Assembly (NCBI GenBank): GCA_964057225.1
Contig: OZ059899.1
Coordinates: 17,430,501-17,494,500 of the forward strand
DNA: 64,000 nucleotides
Reading direction: 5' to 3'
DNA from: Auanema rhodensis
Taxonomy: Eukaryota; Nematoda; Chromadorea; Rhabditida; Rhabditidae
Of the stretch, positions 40,110 through 49,119 are shown piece by piece. Position numbers and translations under genes: made by a program. Every line of letters begins with the position of its first letter. The first letter of the stretch is position 1. Under the pieces are notes generated by a model. That model saw only the letters and a list, made by a program, of their open reading frames with translations, did no database searches and was not told where the DNA came from.

Positions 40110-43100
40110 TTGAAAAATGATGCATTAGTGTATGTTGAGTTTCCATGTACACTCAACATTGCTTCCAAAAACATTTTGACAAAAATTTTTCCGAAAAATT
40201 TCAAAATAATTTCGCGAAAAGTAGATGTTTTTAGATTCCTTTTTTCAAGGCAAAGACGATGGACAATGTTATTCAACGAAAAAATTATTTCTGCAGGGTG
40301 AAAATCGAGGATATAAGTGTGAACTTATATCAGTTGAAATCTCGGTGCATTTTTAAGCTAGCGCAAATCTGATAAGACAGATCGACGCAGCTTAAAAATC
40401 CGCATCGAATGCACTATACAACATTGAGAAACGCTTAATACAAAAATTAGTTATGATCGTTTGAAAAATGATGCATTAGTGTATGTTGAGTTTCCATGTA
40501 CACTCAACATTGCTTCCAAAAACATTTTGACAAAAATTTTTCCGAAAAATTTCAAAATAATTTCGCGAAAAGTAGATGTTTTTAGATTCCTTTTTTCAAG
40601 GCAAAGACGATGGACAATGTTATTCAACGAAAAAATTATTTCTGCAGGGTGAAAATCGAGGATATAAGTGTGAACTTATATCAGTTGAAATCTCGGTGCA
40701 TTTTTAAGCTAGCGCAAATCTGATAACACAGATCGACGCAGCTTGAAAATCCGCATCGAATGCACTATACAACATTGAGAAACGCTTAATACAAAAATTA
40801 GTTATGATCGTTTGAAAAATGATGCATTAGTGTATGTTGAGTTTCCATGTACACTCAACATTGCTTCCAAAAACATTTTGACAAAAATTTTTCCGAAAAA
40901 TTTCAAAATAATTTCGCGAAAAGTAGATGTTTTTAGATTCCTTTTTTCAAGGCAAAGACGATGGACAATGTTATTCAACGAAAAAATTATTTCTGCAGGG
41001 TGAAAATCGAGGATATAAGTGTGAACTTATATCAGTTGATATCTCGGTGCATTTTCAAGCTAGCGCAAATCTGATAACACAGATCGACGCAGCTTAAAAA
41101 TCCGCATCGAATGCACTATACAACATTGAGAAACGCTTAATACAAAAATTAGTTATGATCGTTTGAAAAATGATGCATTAGTGTATGTTGAGTTTCCATG
41201 TACACTCAACATTGCTTCCAAAAACATTTTGACAAAAATTTTTCCGAAAAATTTCAAAATAATTTCGCGAAAAGTAGATGTTTTTAGATTCCTTTTTTCA
41301 AGGCAAAGACGATGGACAATGTTATTCAACGAAAAAATTATTTCTGCAGGGTGAAAATCGAGGATATAAGTGTGAACTTATATCAGTTGAAATCTCGGTG
41401 CATTTTTAAGCTAGCGCAAATCTGATAAGACAGATCGACGCAGCTTAAAAATCCGCATCGAATGCACTATACAACATTGAGAAACGCTTAATACAAAAAT
41501 TAGTTATGATCGTTTGAAAAATGATGCATTAGTGTATGTTGAGTTTCCATGTACACTCAACATTGCTTCCAAAAACATTTTGACAAAAATTTTTCCGAAA
41601 AATTTCAAAATAATTTCGCGAAAAGTAGATGTTTTTAGATTCCTTTTTTCAAGGCAAAGACGATGGACAATGTTATTCAACGAAAAAATTATTTCTGCAG
41701 GGTGAAAATCGAGGATATAAGTGTGAACTTATATCAGTTGAAATCTCGGTGCATTTTTAAGCTAGCGCAAATCTGATAACACAGATCGACGCAGCTTGAA
41801 AATCCGCATCGAATGCACTATACAACATTGAGAAACGCTTAATACAAAAGTTAGTTATGATCGTTTGAAAAATGATGCATTAGTGTATGTTGAGTTTCCA
41901 TGTACACTCAACATTGCTTCCAAAAACATTTTGACAAAAATTTTTCCGAAAAATTTCAAAATAATTTCGCGAAAAGTAGATGTTTTTAGATTCCTTTTTT
42001 CAAGGCAAAGACGATGGACAATGTTATTCAACGAAAAAATTATTTCTGCAGGGTGAAAATCGAGGATATAAGTGTGAACTTATATCAGTTGAAATCTCGG
42101 TGCATTTTTAAGCTAGCGCAAATCTGATAAGACAGATCGACGCAGCTTAAAAATCCGCATCGAATGCACTATACAACATTGAGAAACGCTTAATACAAAA
42201 ATTAGTTATGATCGTTTGAAAAATGATGCATTAGTGTATGTTGAGTTTCCATGTACACTCAACATTGCTTCCAAAAACATTTTGACAAAAATTTTTCCGA
42301 AAAATTTCAAAATAATTTCGCAAAAAGTAGATGTTTTTAGATTCCTTTTTTCAAGGCAAAGACGATGGACAATGTTATTCAACGAAAAAATTAATTCTGC
42401 AGGGTGAAAATCGAGGATATAAGTGTGAACTTATATCAGTTGATATCTCGGTGCATTTTCAAGCTAGCGCAAATCTGATAACACAGATCGACGCAGCTTA
42501 AAAATCCGCATCGAATGCACTATACAACATTGAGAAACGCTTAATACAAAAATTAGTTATGATCGTTTGAAAAATGATGCATTAGTGTATGTTGAGTTTC
42601 CATGTACACTCAACATTGCTTCCAAAAACATTTTGACAAAAATTTTTCCGAAAAATTTCAAAATAATTTCGCGAAAAGTAGATGTTTTTAGATTCCTTTT
42701 TTCAAGGCAAAGACGATGGACAATGTTATTCAACGAAAAAATTATTTCTGCAGGGTGAAAATCGAGGATATAAGTGTGAACTTATATCAGTTGAAATCTC
42801 GGTGCATTTTTAAGCTAGCGCAAATCTGATAAGACAGATCGACGCAGCTTAAAAATCCGCATCGAATGCACTATACAACATTGAGAAACGCTTAATACAA
42901 AAATTAGTTATGATCGTTTGAAAAATGATGCATTAGTGTATGTTGAGTTTCCATGTACACTCAACATTGCTTCCAAAAACATTTTGACAAAAATTTTTCC
43001 GAAAAATTTCAAAATAATTTCGCGAAAAGTAGATGTTTTTAGATTCCTTTTTTCAAGGCAAAGACGATGGACAATGTTATTCAACGAAAAAATTATTTCT

Positions 43101-43460
43101 GCAGGGTGAAAATCGAGGATATAAGTGTGAACTTATATCAGTTGAAATCTCGGTGCATTTTTAAGCTAGCGCAAATCTGATAACACAGATCGACGCAGCT
43201 TGAAAATCCGCATCGAATGCACTATACAACATTGAGAAACGCTTAATACAAAAGTTAGTTATGATCGTTTGAAAAATGATGCATTAGTGTATGTTGAGTT
43301 TCCATGTACACTCAACATTGCTTCCAAAAACATTTTGACAAAAATTTTTCCGAAAAATTTCAAAATAATTTCGCAAAAATTAGATGTTTTTAGATTCCTT
43401 TTTTCAAGGCAAAGACGATGGACAATGTTATTCAACGAAAAAATTAATTCTGCAGGGTGA
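40110..43460 (+). repeat. 1053-bp and 702-bp higher-order rhythm near the right edge of the 351-bp array
   Basis: GATAAGACAG and AGCTTGAAAATCCG mark neighbouring units that recur at 40372/40742, 41425/41795 and again from 42127 and 42829/43199. Spacings are three units, then two. Confidence 0.7.
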
Positions 43461-44133
43461 AAATCGAGGATATAAGTGTGAACTTATATCAGTTGATATC
43501 TCGGTGCATTTTAAAGCTAGCGCAAATCTGATAACACAGATCGACGCAGCTTAAAAATCCGCATCGAATGCACTATACTACATTGAGAAACGCTTAATAC
43601 AAAAATTAGTTATGATCGTTTGAAAAATGATGCATTAGTGTATGTTGAGTTTCCATGTACACTCAACATTGCTTCCAAAAACATTTTTACAAAAATTTTT
43701 CCGAAAAATTTCAAAAAAATTTCGCAAAAATTAGATGTTTTTAGATTCCTTTTTTCAAGGCAAAGACGATGGACAATGTTATTCAACGAAAAAATTAATT
43801 CTGCAGGGTGAAAATCGAGGATATAAGTGTGAACTTATATCAGTTGATATCTCGGTGCATTTTTAAGCTAGCGCAAATCTGATAACACAGATCGACGCAG
43901 CTTAAAAATCCGCATCGAATGCACTATACAGCATTGAGAAACGCTTAATACAAAAGTTAGTTATGATCGTTTGAAAAATGATGCATTAGTGTATGTTGAG
44001 TTTCCATGTACACTCAACATTGCTTCCAAAAACATTTTTACAAAAATTTTTCCGAAAAATTTCAAAATAATTTCGCAAAAAGTAGATGTTTTTAGATTCC
44101 TTTTTTCAAGGCAAAGACGATGGACAATGTTAT

Positions 44134-44145
44134 GATTAGACAATG
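44134..44145. other. Junction between the two satellites (12 bp)
   Basis: The last 351-bp unit breaks after TGTTAT (44133) and the 176-bp satellite starts at CCATGATTTTG (44146). The bridge is GATTAGACAATG. GACAATG occurs at 44123-44129 in the 351-bp unit and again at 44139-44145 in the bridge. This suggests a template switch or microhomology-mediated join. Confidence 0.85.
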
Positions 44146-44224
44146 CCATGATTTTGAAATTTACGTGAACTTTAATTTATGCTAATTAAATGTACACATG
44201 GTGTGCACTCGGTATGTAACTCGC

Positions 44225-44326
44225 TTCACGTGAAAGATAAAGAGATGCGGTTTTCGAAATTAGATTCCCCATGTCCATATTAGTCTAAAAACAAATTTTT
44301 ATTGATATTGGTGCATGGTAACCATG
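44225..44326 (+). repeat. Palindromes of the 176-bp unit (first example)
   Basis: TTCACGTGAA (44225-44234) is a 10-bp perfect palindrome with a CACGTG E-box core. CATGGTAACCATG (44314-44326) is a 6-bp dyad around a single A. Both recur in nearly every unit. A second E-box-like word (CACGTG or CACATG) lies 32 bp before the first palindrome's core. Confidence 0.88.
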
Positions 44327-44524
44327 ACTTTGAAATTTACGTGAACTTTAATTTATGCTAATTAAATGTACACGTGATGTGCACTTGGTATGTAACTCGC
44401 TTCACGTGAAAGATAAAGAGATGCAGTTCTCAAAATTAGATTCCCCATGTCCATATTAGTCTAAAAACAAATTTTTATTGATATTGGTGCATGGTAACCA
44501 TGACTTTGAAATTTACGTGAACTT

Positions 44525-44530
44525 TAATTT
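44525..44530 (+). repeat. Left target-site duplication of the retrotransposon
   Basis: TAATTT at the end of the satellite sequence before the element. It matches the right copy at 49114-49119. The next bases of the element are T-rich, so the edge is certain only to a base or two. Confidence 0.85.
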
Positions 44531-44748
44531 TTCAGTTGACCTAGTTTGTCAGTCGTGAGTGGTTGTCTCCTTTTGGTTCTAATTGGTATTCACTGTTGCC
44601 GTCTTGTTTCTTCATCTGATTCAGTATCGTCGGACTGGTTTTAATAAGGTGCGCACTTTTCTCAAGTCATTTCATTTCTTTCCTTTATAATTACTCTTGT
44701 GTTTTTTTCCTATTTTTATATCTCGTGTTTTTCATTCCTTTTTTCACT
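44531..44748 (+). other. Retrotransposon 5' UTR
   Basis: 218 bp between the target-site duplication and the first ATG of ORF1. It is T-rich, holds the promoter at its start and has no ATG-initiated frame of note. Confidence 0.75.
44532..44566 (+). promoter_or_regulatory. Internal RNA polymerase II promoter: initiator plus DPE
   Basis: TCAGTT at 44532-44537 matches the arthropod initiator TCAKTY perfectly. With its A (44534) as +1, positions +28 to +33 (44561-44566) read GGTTGT, which satisfies every position of the downstream promoter element consensus DSWYVY. This is the known design of Drosophila jockey-type elements: no TATA box, and transcription from the element's own first bases. Here the initiator starts at base 2 of the element. 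The spacing is seen in the sequence; promoter activity is inferred. Confidence 0.72.
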
Positions 44749-45765
44749 ATGTCCTCTTCCCAATCTGTTTCAAAATCCGATTTTACAGCACTTTCTGATT
44801 CTCTCAAAGAATCTTTCTCCCAATTTTCTTTTGAATTACGTGGCATTATTTTCTCTATCCAAACTACCGTTAATTCTAATTGTACCCGTATTGCGGAACT
44901 AGAATCAAAGGTTGCCTCACTTTGTAGCTCGCTCAAAAATGGTACTTCTCAAGAGGTTGTATCTAATTTAGTTAACATAAGTTCAGAGAAGTCGAAATTC
45001 CCTGACCGTGCTACAAAACTCCTTTGGTTCAATGTTCCATTGAGCAGTACGGACTTTTCCTCCGATCCCACTTCTCTTGTGTCGGATGTTCTTAATCTGT
45101 CCAAGAACACTGAAATATGTAGTTTATTAAACTCTCGTGCAATTGTTGTCACCCGCTACAATTCTAAGACCAAACTCCCTGGCCCTATTGCTATAAATTG
45201 CCCTAGTGAACAAATTCGTGATACTTGCATACAACTAATCCGCAATCACAAAGAAGTTCTTTCCGCTTCACTTAAAAAAACTTTTGTGAGAAGAGACTAT
45301 TTCCCTTTCGAAATAGAACTTGAACGTGAATTGAAGGAAAAGTGCAAGGTTATGAATTCTACTGGGACTAACACCCTTCATATTGTTCGTAATTTCAAAA
45401 TTGTTAAGGTCATCAAAAAAATATCCTCAATTAGTTCTCCTACTCCAGCTCCTACCTGTACTCATCTTATTTCTCCTGTTTCCCCTTCTTCCCCAAATAT
45501 TGTACAAATTGCTCCTCCACCTTCCAAAGCAAGCCGTACTTCTCTTGAGGTCGACAGGTCTTCTTGTCAATTTCCTTCACCCTCAAGACGAAAAACACGA
45601 CATGCTCCTTATGCTCTGAGATCACTCTCTTGTCCCAGAGTTAAAAACCCAACAATACCTCTTACCGCACCTTCCCTATCTGACCCTACCTCAAGTCTCC
45701 CCCTAGTTCCTAATCATACTCCCTCCACCAAATCACTTCCACCTCCAAAACATAGCTTTCGTTAA
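44749..45765 (+). CDS. Retrotransposon ORF1 protein, RNA-binding (338 aa)
   Basis: The start is the ATG at 44749; a GTG 24 bp upstream in frame is not a likely eukaryotic start. Residues about 37-64 have the heptad look of a coiled coil (IAELESKVASL). About 88-178 resembles the RRM-like fold of LINE ORF1 proteins, beginning LLWFNVP and including RYNSKTKLPGPIAI. About 179-222 resembles the C-terminal domain that follows it (RRDYFPFEIELERELKEKCK, then a G and the IVRNFKIVKV strand). The rest, about 225-338, is a Ser/Pro/Thr-rich, disordered-looking tail. No CCHC zinc knuckle is visible. The expected role is to coat element RNA as a trimeric nucleic-acid chaperone in the ribonucleoprotein. The stop TAA is at 45763, and the last 59 nt overlap the open frame of ORF2, which is in the +1 frame. 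Domain calls are by eye. Confidence 0.88.
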   Translation: MSSSQSVSKSDFTALSDSLKESFSQFSFELRGIIFSIQTTVNSNCTRIAELESKVASLCSSLKNGTSQEVVSNLVNISSEKSKFPDRATKLLWFNVPLSSTDFSSDPTSLVSDVLNLSKNTEICSLLNSRAIVVTRYNSKTKLPGPIAINCPSEQIRDTCIQLIRNHKEVLSASLKKTFVRRDYFPFEIELERELKEKCKVMNSTGTNTLHIVRNFKIVKVIKKISSISSPTPAPTCTHLISPVSPSSPNIVQIAPPPSKASRTSLEVDRSSCQFPSPSRRKTRHAPYALRSLSCPRVKNPTIPLTAPSLSDPTSSLPLVPNHTPSTKSLPPPKHSFR

Positions 45766-48628
45766 TCATACTTCTTTCCCTGCCCCCCTCTCGGTCTATT
45801 TCTCTAATGCTCGTTCTGTTTTGAACAAATTCCCCCATTTCAATTTTGTTTCCACTGCTTATAACCCTGACATTATTTGTTTCAATGAAAGTTGGCTAAA
45901 TAGTGATATCTGTAGCTCAACTTTACCACTTTCTGATTTATATTATGTTATCCGTAGTGATAGGAGTGTTGATACTAGAGGAGGTGGTGTTTTGGTTTTG
46001 ATCAAAAAACACCTCTCTTTAATCAATGTTACCTCACATTCTTTTAGCAATTATTGTCAAGTTGTATGTTTCACATTAGCTTCCCCCCCTTTTCTTACTT
46101 TTTGTATATGTTACCGTGCCCCATCTTGCTCAACCGCATCTTTCAACCTTTTCCTTGATTATCTCAATTCTTGTGAAATGTTCAAAGAAAAATTTATTCT
46201 CATTGGCGATTTTAATTTTTCTCGTATCAACTGGGAAAATTACTCTCTGACTAAAAACTCCCCCCAAGCCAAATCATTCTTAGAATTTATTGTATCCAAA
46301 GGATGCTCCCAACTTGTGTCCTTTCCCACTCGTAGTACATTTACTCTGGATTGTGTTGTAACTAATGTATCTGAAACTGTTTCCGATATTGATTGTTTAC
46401 CACCCTTTGGCACTTCCGATCATCAATCTCTTTTTTTCCATGTCGATTGTAATAATTTATTATCACCCCAACGTTTTAACGGTAATCTCAACCTTAGAAC
46501 CATCTCCCAGTCCAGCCTCAGTTCTCCTAAACTCTCTATCTGTCATCCTAAACGTTTGCTTTCAAGAAATTTCAATGCGGCAGATTATAATAAAATTAAC
46601 TATATAATCAGCTCTATTGACTTTGTACACTCTTTTTCACATCTCGATGTTTGTACGGCGTATGAATCATTCACTGAAATACTCAGAGATGTCATCCGCT
46701 GTAATGTCCCTAATTTCAAAGTTACTAAAACCAAGCAGTCCATTGCACGTTCCATATCTTTACTTAACAACAGACTTGCTAGGCTGTCTAAATGTTTTGG
46801 TGTCACGTCTTCTGTTAGATACCGTGCGCTTGTACGTAGATTAAACGGCTTGATCAAACGCCAACGTGCTTTTGAAGAACATAAAATTTCTCTTCAAGGT
46901 AATCAAAAATTGTTTTACAAATTTTGTCGCGGTCGTTTGGGTGGTTCAGTGGAAGCACCTTTTCTCAAACATAACAACAACACAATATCAGATTCTGTTG
47001 ATAAAGCTAACTTACTATCAGAAATGTTTTCTGAACCTTTTTCCACGCCATACAATAGTCAATGTTCTCCATGTCCTACAAACAAGTCTGCTGTTACCAG
47101 TCCACAAAAGCATGTCTACATCGAGGAACTTACAGTCTATAAGTTTCTCAGAAACCTTCCTAATCGTGTATGTACGTCACCTGATGGAATCCCCTATTTA
47201 TTTCTTAATAGGTGTGCTCCTTCTCTTGTTCGTCCTATTACATACTTTTTTAATGCGTTTGTGTCGTTTGGTGTTTGTCCTAACGGGTGGAAAACAGCAT
47301 GGGTTAAACCCGTCTATAAATCTGGTAACGTCAGTGATCCTAAAAATTACAGGCCTATCTCTTTAACTGCTTCTATCTCTAAAGTTTTTGAACGCATCAT
47401 AAGAAAAGAATTAATAGATTATTTACTTCGTAAAAATCTAATTTGTTCTTCTCAGCATGGTTTTCTTCCTGGTTGTAGCACGTCTACCGCACTTCTGAGT
47501 GCTCACTCTCAATGGAGATGCCTTAAGGAACGCCGCAACGCAATTTATACTGCTTTTATTGATTTCTCAAAAGCATTTGATAAAATAAATCATGATATTT
47601 TGCTACATAAATTACACTCTTTTGGTTTACACAGCTCGCTCATTAAATTTTTCAAACAATTTCTTGCTGGTAGATCATTCTCTGTTGTACAGGGCGATGT
47701 TTTATCTAAACCCCGGGAAATACATTGCGGTGTTCCTCAAGGGACTGTTTTGGGCCCTCTTTTCTTTCTTTTGTATGTTAATGATTTACTGGAAAAATTT
47801 ACAGGCGACACTCAAGCTATTGCTTATGCTGACGATATTAAACTATTCTCGGCAAATGCTCCTAGCCTGCAGTGTTCACTTGATTTTCTTTCAGCTTGGT
47901 GTAAAAGCAATGATATGCTCATAAATGTTAAAAAGTCTAAAATCATGGTTATAGGGAAAGTTGAAGGCGCTGTGAGCTTTCAAATCAATGACTGTTTACT
48001 TGAATCCGTCAATAACTTTAAAGATTTGGGAGTTATTATAGACAAAAACCTTTCTTTTGGTCCCCATTTTCAATCAATTACCTCTACCGCTACCAAACGT
48101 TGTAAGCTCATTCTGAGATGCTTCAACAGTTCTTGCCCCAAACTACTCTTCCGTTTGTTTTGTTGCTATGTTAGACCTATATTGGAGTATGCCTCTGAGG
48201 TTTGGTCTCCATACCTCAAAAAAGACATTCAATTTATAGAGAGTGTTCAAAAAAGGTTTGTCAACGCTATTTTTAAGCGTGCCAATCTTGAGATTCATGG
48301 CTACATGAATAAGCTCGAGTTCCTCAAGGCAGATGAGCTGATAAACAGACGTGTTATCGCTGATTTTTGCCAATATTTCAAAATAGCAAAGGGTAACTCA
48401 ATCCTTAGTAAAACCTTGTTCAGACTAAAAGAGCATCAATATTCATTTCGTCAGCATGATTATCTTTTGGTAGCACCACAGTACTTCTCAAAAGCTGCAT
48501 TGTCAAGTTTTGAATATCGCTGGATCCAAGATTGGAATGAACTTCATCCCATGTTTGTTAATATTGAGAAAACGTATAATTTTCGTAGCTACCTGAAAAA
48601 CTGTAAATTTCGCAATTGTAAAATTTAA
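45707..48628 (+). CDS. Retrotransposon ORF2: APE endonuclease plus reverse transcriptase
   Basis: The frame is open from 45707 (after TAG at 45704) to TAA at 48626, up to 973 codons. It has no ATG before the endonuclease domain, whose first strand (VYFSNARSV) begins at 45794. Counting from codon 45821 as residue 1, the endonuclease shows FNESW (catalytic E23), IGDFN (D130, N132) and GTSDHQ (D200, H201). The reverse transcriptase follows with NYRPISLTASISKVFERI (from 509), QHGF (545), FIDFSKAFD (D581 and D587), GVPQGTVLGPL (637-647) and the catalytic YADD (669-672). A C-terminal part with RPILEYASEVWSP (785-797) and VQKRF (809-813) follows. No RNase H domain is present. The protein should nick target DNA and prime reverse transcription on the 3' end. 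All catalytic residues are in place. How translation starts is unclear: +1 frameshifting from ORF1, reinitiation at a non-AUG codon, or a one-base sequencing error are all possible. Confidence 0.93.
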   Translation, partial: FLIILPPPNHFHLQNIAFVNHTSFPAPLSVYFSNARSVLNKFPHFNFVSTAYNPDIICFNESWLNSDICSSTLPLSDLYYVIRSDRSVDTRGGGVLVLIKKHLSLINVTSHSFSNYCQVVCFTLASPPFLTFCICYRAPSCSTASFNLFLDYLNSCEMFKEKFILIGDFNFSRINWENYSLTKNSPQAKSFLEFIVSKGCSQLVSFPTRSTFTLDCVVTNVSETVSDIDCLPPFGTSDHQSLFFHVDCNNLLSPQRFNGNLNLRTISQSSLSSPKLSICHPKRLLSRNFNAADYNKINYIISSIDFVHSFSHLDVCTAYESFTEILRDVIRCNVPNFKVTKTKQSIARSISLLNNRLARLSKCFGVTSSVRYRALVRRLNGLIKRQRAFEEHKISLQGNQKLFYKFCRGRLGGSVEAPFLKHNNNTISDSVDKANLLSEMFSEPFSTPYNSQCSPCPTNKSAVTSPQKHVYIEELTVYKFLRNLPNRVCTSPDGIPYLFLNRCAPSLVRPITYFFNAFVSFGVCPNGWKTAWVKPVYKSGNVSDPKNYRPISLTASISKVFERIIRKELIDYLLRKNLICSSQHGFLPGCSTSTALLSAHSQWRCLKERRNAIYTAFIDFSKAFDKINHDILLHKLHSFGLHSSLIKFFKQFLAGRSFSVVQGDVLSKPREIHCGVPQGTVLGPLFFLLYVNDLLEKFTGDTQAIAYADDIKLFSANAPSLQCSLDFLSAWCKSNDMLINVKKSKIMVIGKVEGAVSFQINDCLLESVNNFKDLGVIIDKNLSFGPHFQSITSTATKRCKLILRCFNSSCPKLLFRLFCCYVRPILEYASEVWSPYLKKDIQFIESVQKRFVNAIFKRANLEIHGYMNKLEFLKADELINRRVIADFCQYFKIAKGNSILSKTLFRLKEHQYSFRQHDYLLVAPQYFSKAALSSFEYRWIQDWNELHPMFVNIEKTYNFRSYLKNCKFRNCKI

Positions 48629-49084
48629 TATGTATTGTTGCTATTGTTAACTACATATATATTTCACTATTTTTTTGTTTTTTTCGTTTCTGTGAGCTTA
48701 CTCTACCTGTTTTCTTGTCTCCTTTGTTTACCTGACTCAGTATTTCCCGCGCATCCGACCTATAGACATGAGTCATACGGTCAGAGCGTGGTTATCACTC
48801 ATTGACAGAACGGGCTTGACCTTTGTTTTCTTGGTATCACCGCACCTCGTCAACGGTAGAAGTGATAAGCTTCGAATTGTTTCTTATTTCAAAGCTGAGA
48901 TCAGTAAAAGTCTTCTCACAACAATCGTCAAGAACATGGTGTTTCAAGTTTCACAAATCGAACATTACGTTAGTGTTCTCATTTTTTCTTATCTTTTTCT
49001 CAACTACCGAAAGGTTAATCTTTTTTTCACACAACAACATACATTTTTCACTCATATATTGTAACCTGTGGTATTGTTGAACTG
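48629..49084 (+). other. Retrotransposon 3' UTR
   Basis: No convincing coding sequence is present. TTATCACT (48792-48799) and AGTGATAA (48861-48868) are complementary 8-mers that could close a stem. In related elements a 3' structure is the reverse transcriptase recognition site, but this role is only inferred here. Confidence 0.75.
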
Positions 49085-49113
49085 AAATAAATAAATAAAT
49101 AAATAAATAAATG
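49085..49113 (+). repeat. Retrotransposon 3' tail, (AAAT)7 plus G
   Basis: Seven exact AAAT units (49085-49112) followed by one G, then the right target-site duplication. Simple-repeat tails of this kind are typical of CR1/L2-like elements and differ from the poly(A) of L1 and Jockey. Confidence 0.92.
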
Positions 49114-49119
49114 TAATTT
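49114..49119 (+). repeat. Right target-site duplication of the retrotransposon
   Basis: TAATTT, matching 44525-44530, followed directly by ATGCTAATTAAATG, the next bases of the interrupted satellite unit. Confidence 0.85.

Larger units (their letters stand above)
1556..44133 (+). repeat. 351-bp satellite array, about 121 head-to-tail copies
   Basis: Identical landmarks recur every 351 bp from 1556 to 44133. For example, the word TTTGAAAAATGATGCATTAG begins at 1861, 2212, 2563 and onward without loss of register, except for one unit that is 11 bp short near 19855. All copies run in the same direction. Units differ at a limited set of sites: TTTCGCGAAAAG versus TTTCGCAAAAAG, GATAACACAG versus GATAATACAG, ACAACATTG versus ACTGCATTG, and TTGATATC versus TTGAAATC. 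The first units (to about 5700) and the last two carry more private variants than the middle. The array starts within a unit at AACATAGC and stops within a unit at ACAATGTTAT. The unit is about twice a nucleosome repeat. No transposase, tRNA-like boxes or rRNA similarity is visible in it. Confidence 0.98.
44146..44530 (+). repeat. 176-bp satellite, left segment (about 2.2 copies)
   Basis: GCTAATTAAA occurs at 44181 and 44357, and the following unit is cut at 44530 by the retrotransposon. The first unit is the ACACATGG/TTTTCGAAA type and the second the GATGTGCACTTGG/GCAGTTCTC type. The same neighbouring pair recurs many times between 57,000 and 63,000. Confidence 0.95.
44531..49113 (+). mobile_element. 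Full-length non-LTR retrotransposon (LINE; CR1/L2/Jockey-like group), 4583 bp
   Basis: The element interrupts one 176-bp satellite unit. It contains a 218-bp 5' UTR with a promoter, ORF1, ORF2 (APE-type endonuclease and reverse transcriptase, no RNase H), a 3' UTR of about 456 bp and a 3' tail of seven AAAT units. Flanking TAATTT copies (44525-44530 and 49114-49119) are a 6-bp target-site duplication. Removing the element plus one copy restores the satellite in perfect register (GCT at 44533 and 49122). Both ORFs lack internal stops, the 5' end is present and no satellite copy contains a second insertion. This points to a recent, possibly active element. A short-repeat tail rather than poly(A), and the ORF2 architecture, fit CR1/L2-type clades, but assignment needs a phylogeny. 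Confidence 0.95.

Noticed and set aside
1862-43811. A 63-codon forward open frame in nearly every 351-bp unit
   Set aside because: It opens with TTG, not ATG, and has no internal ATG that gives a plausible protein. Two units (near 9031 and 12541) carry TAA inside it and one unit is frameshifted by 11 bp. Its sameness reflects satellite copying, not protein selection.
44691-48373. Other open frames overlapping the retrotransposon (for example minus strand 44691-44936 and 48143-48373, plus strand 46866-47366)
   Set aside because: They overlap ORF1 or ORF2 in other frames or on the other strand and show no domain signature.
48768-49080. Open frames in the retrotransposon 3' UTR (98 and 85 codons)
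   Set aside because: Low-complexity, Phe/Leu-rich translations with no recognisable motif, located after the ORF2 stop.
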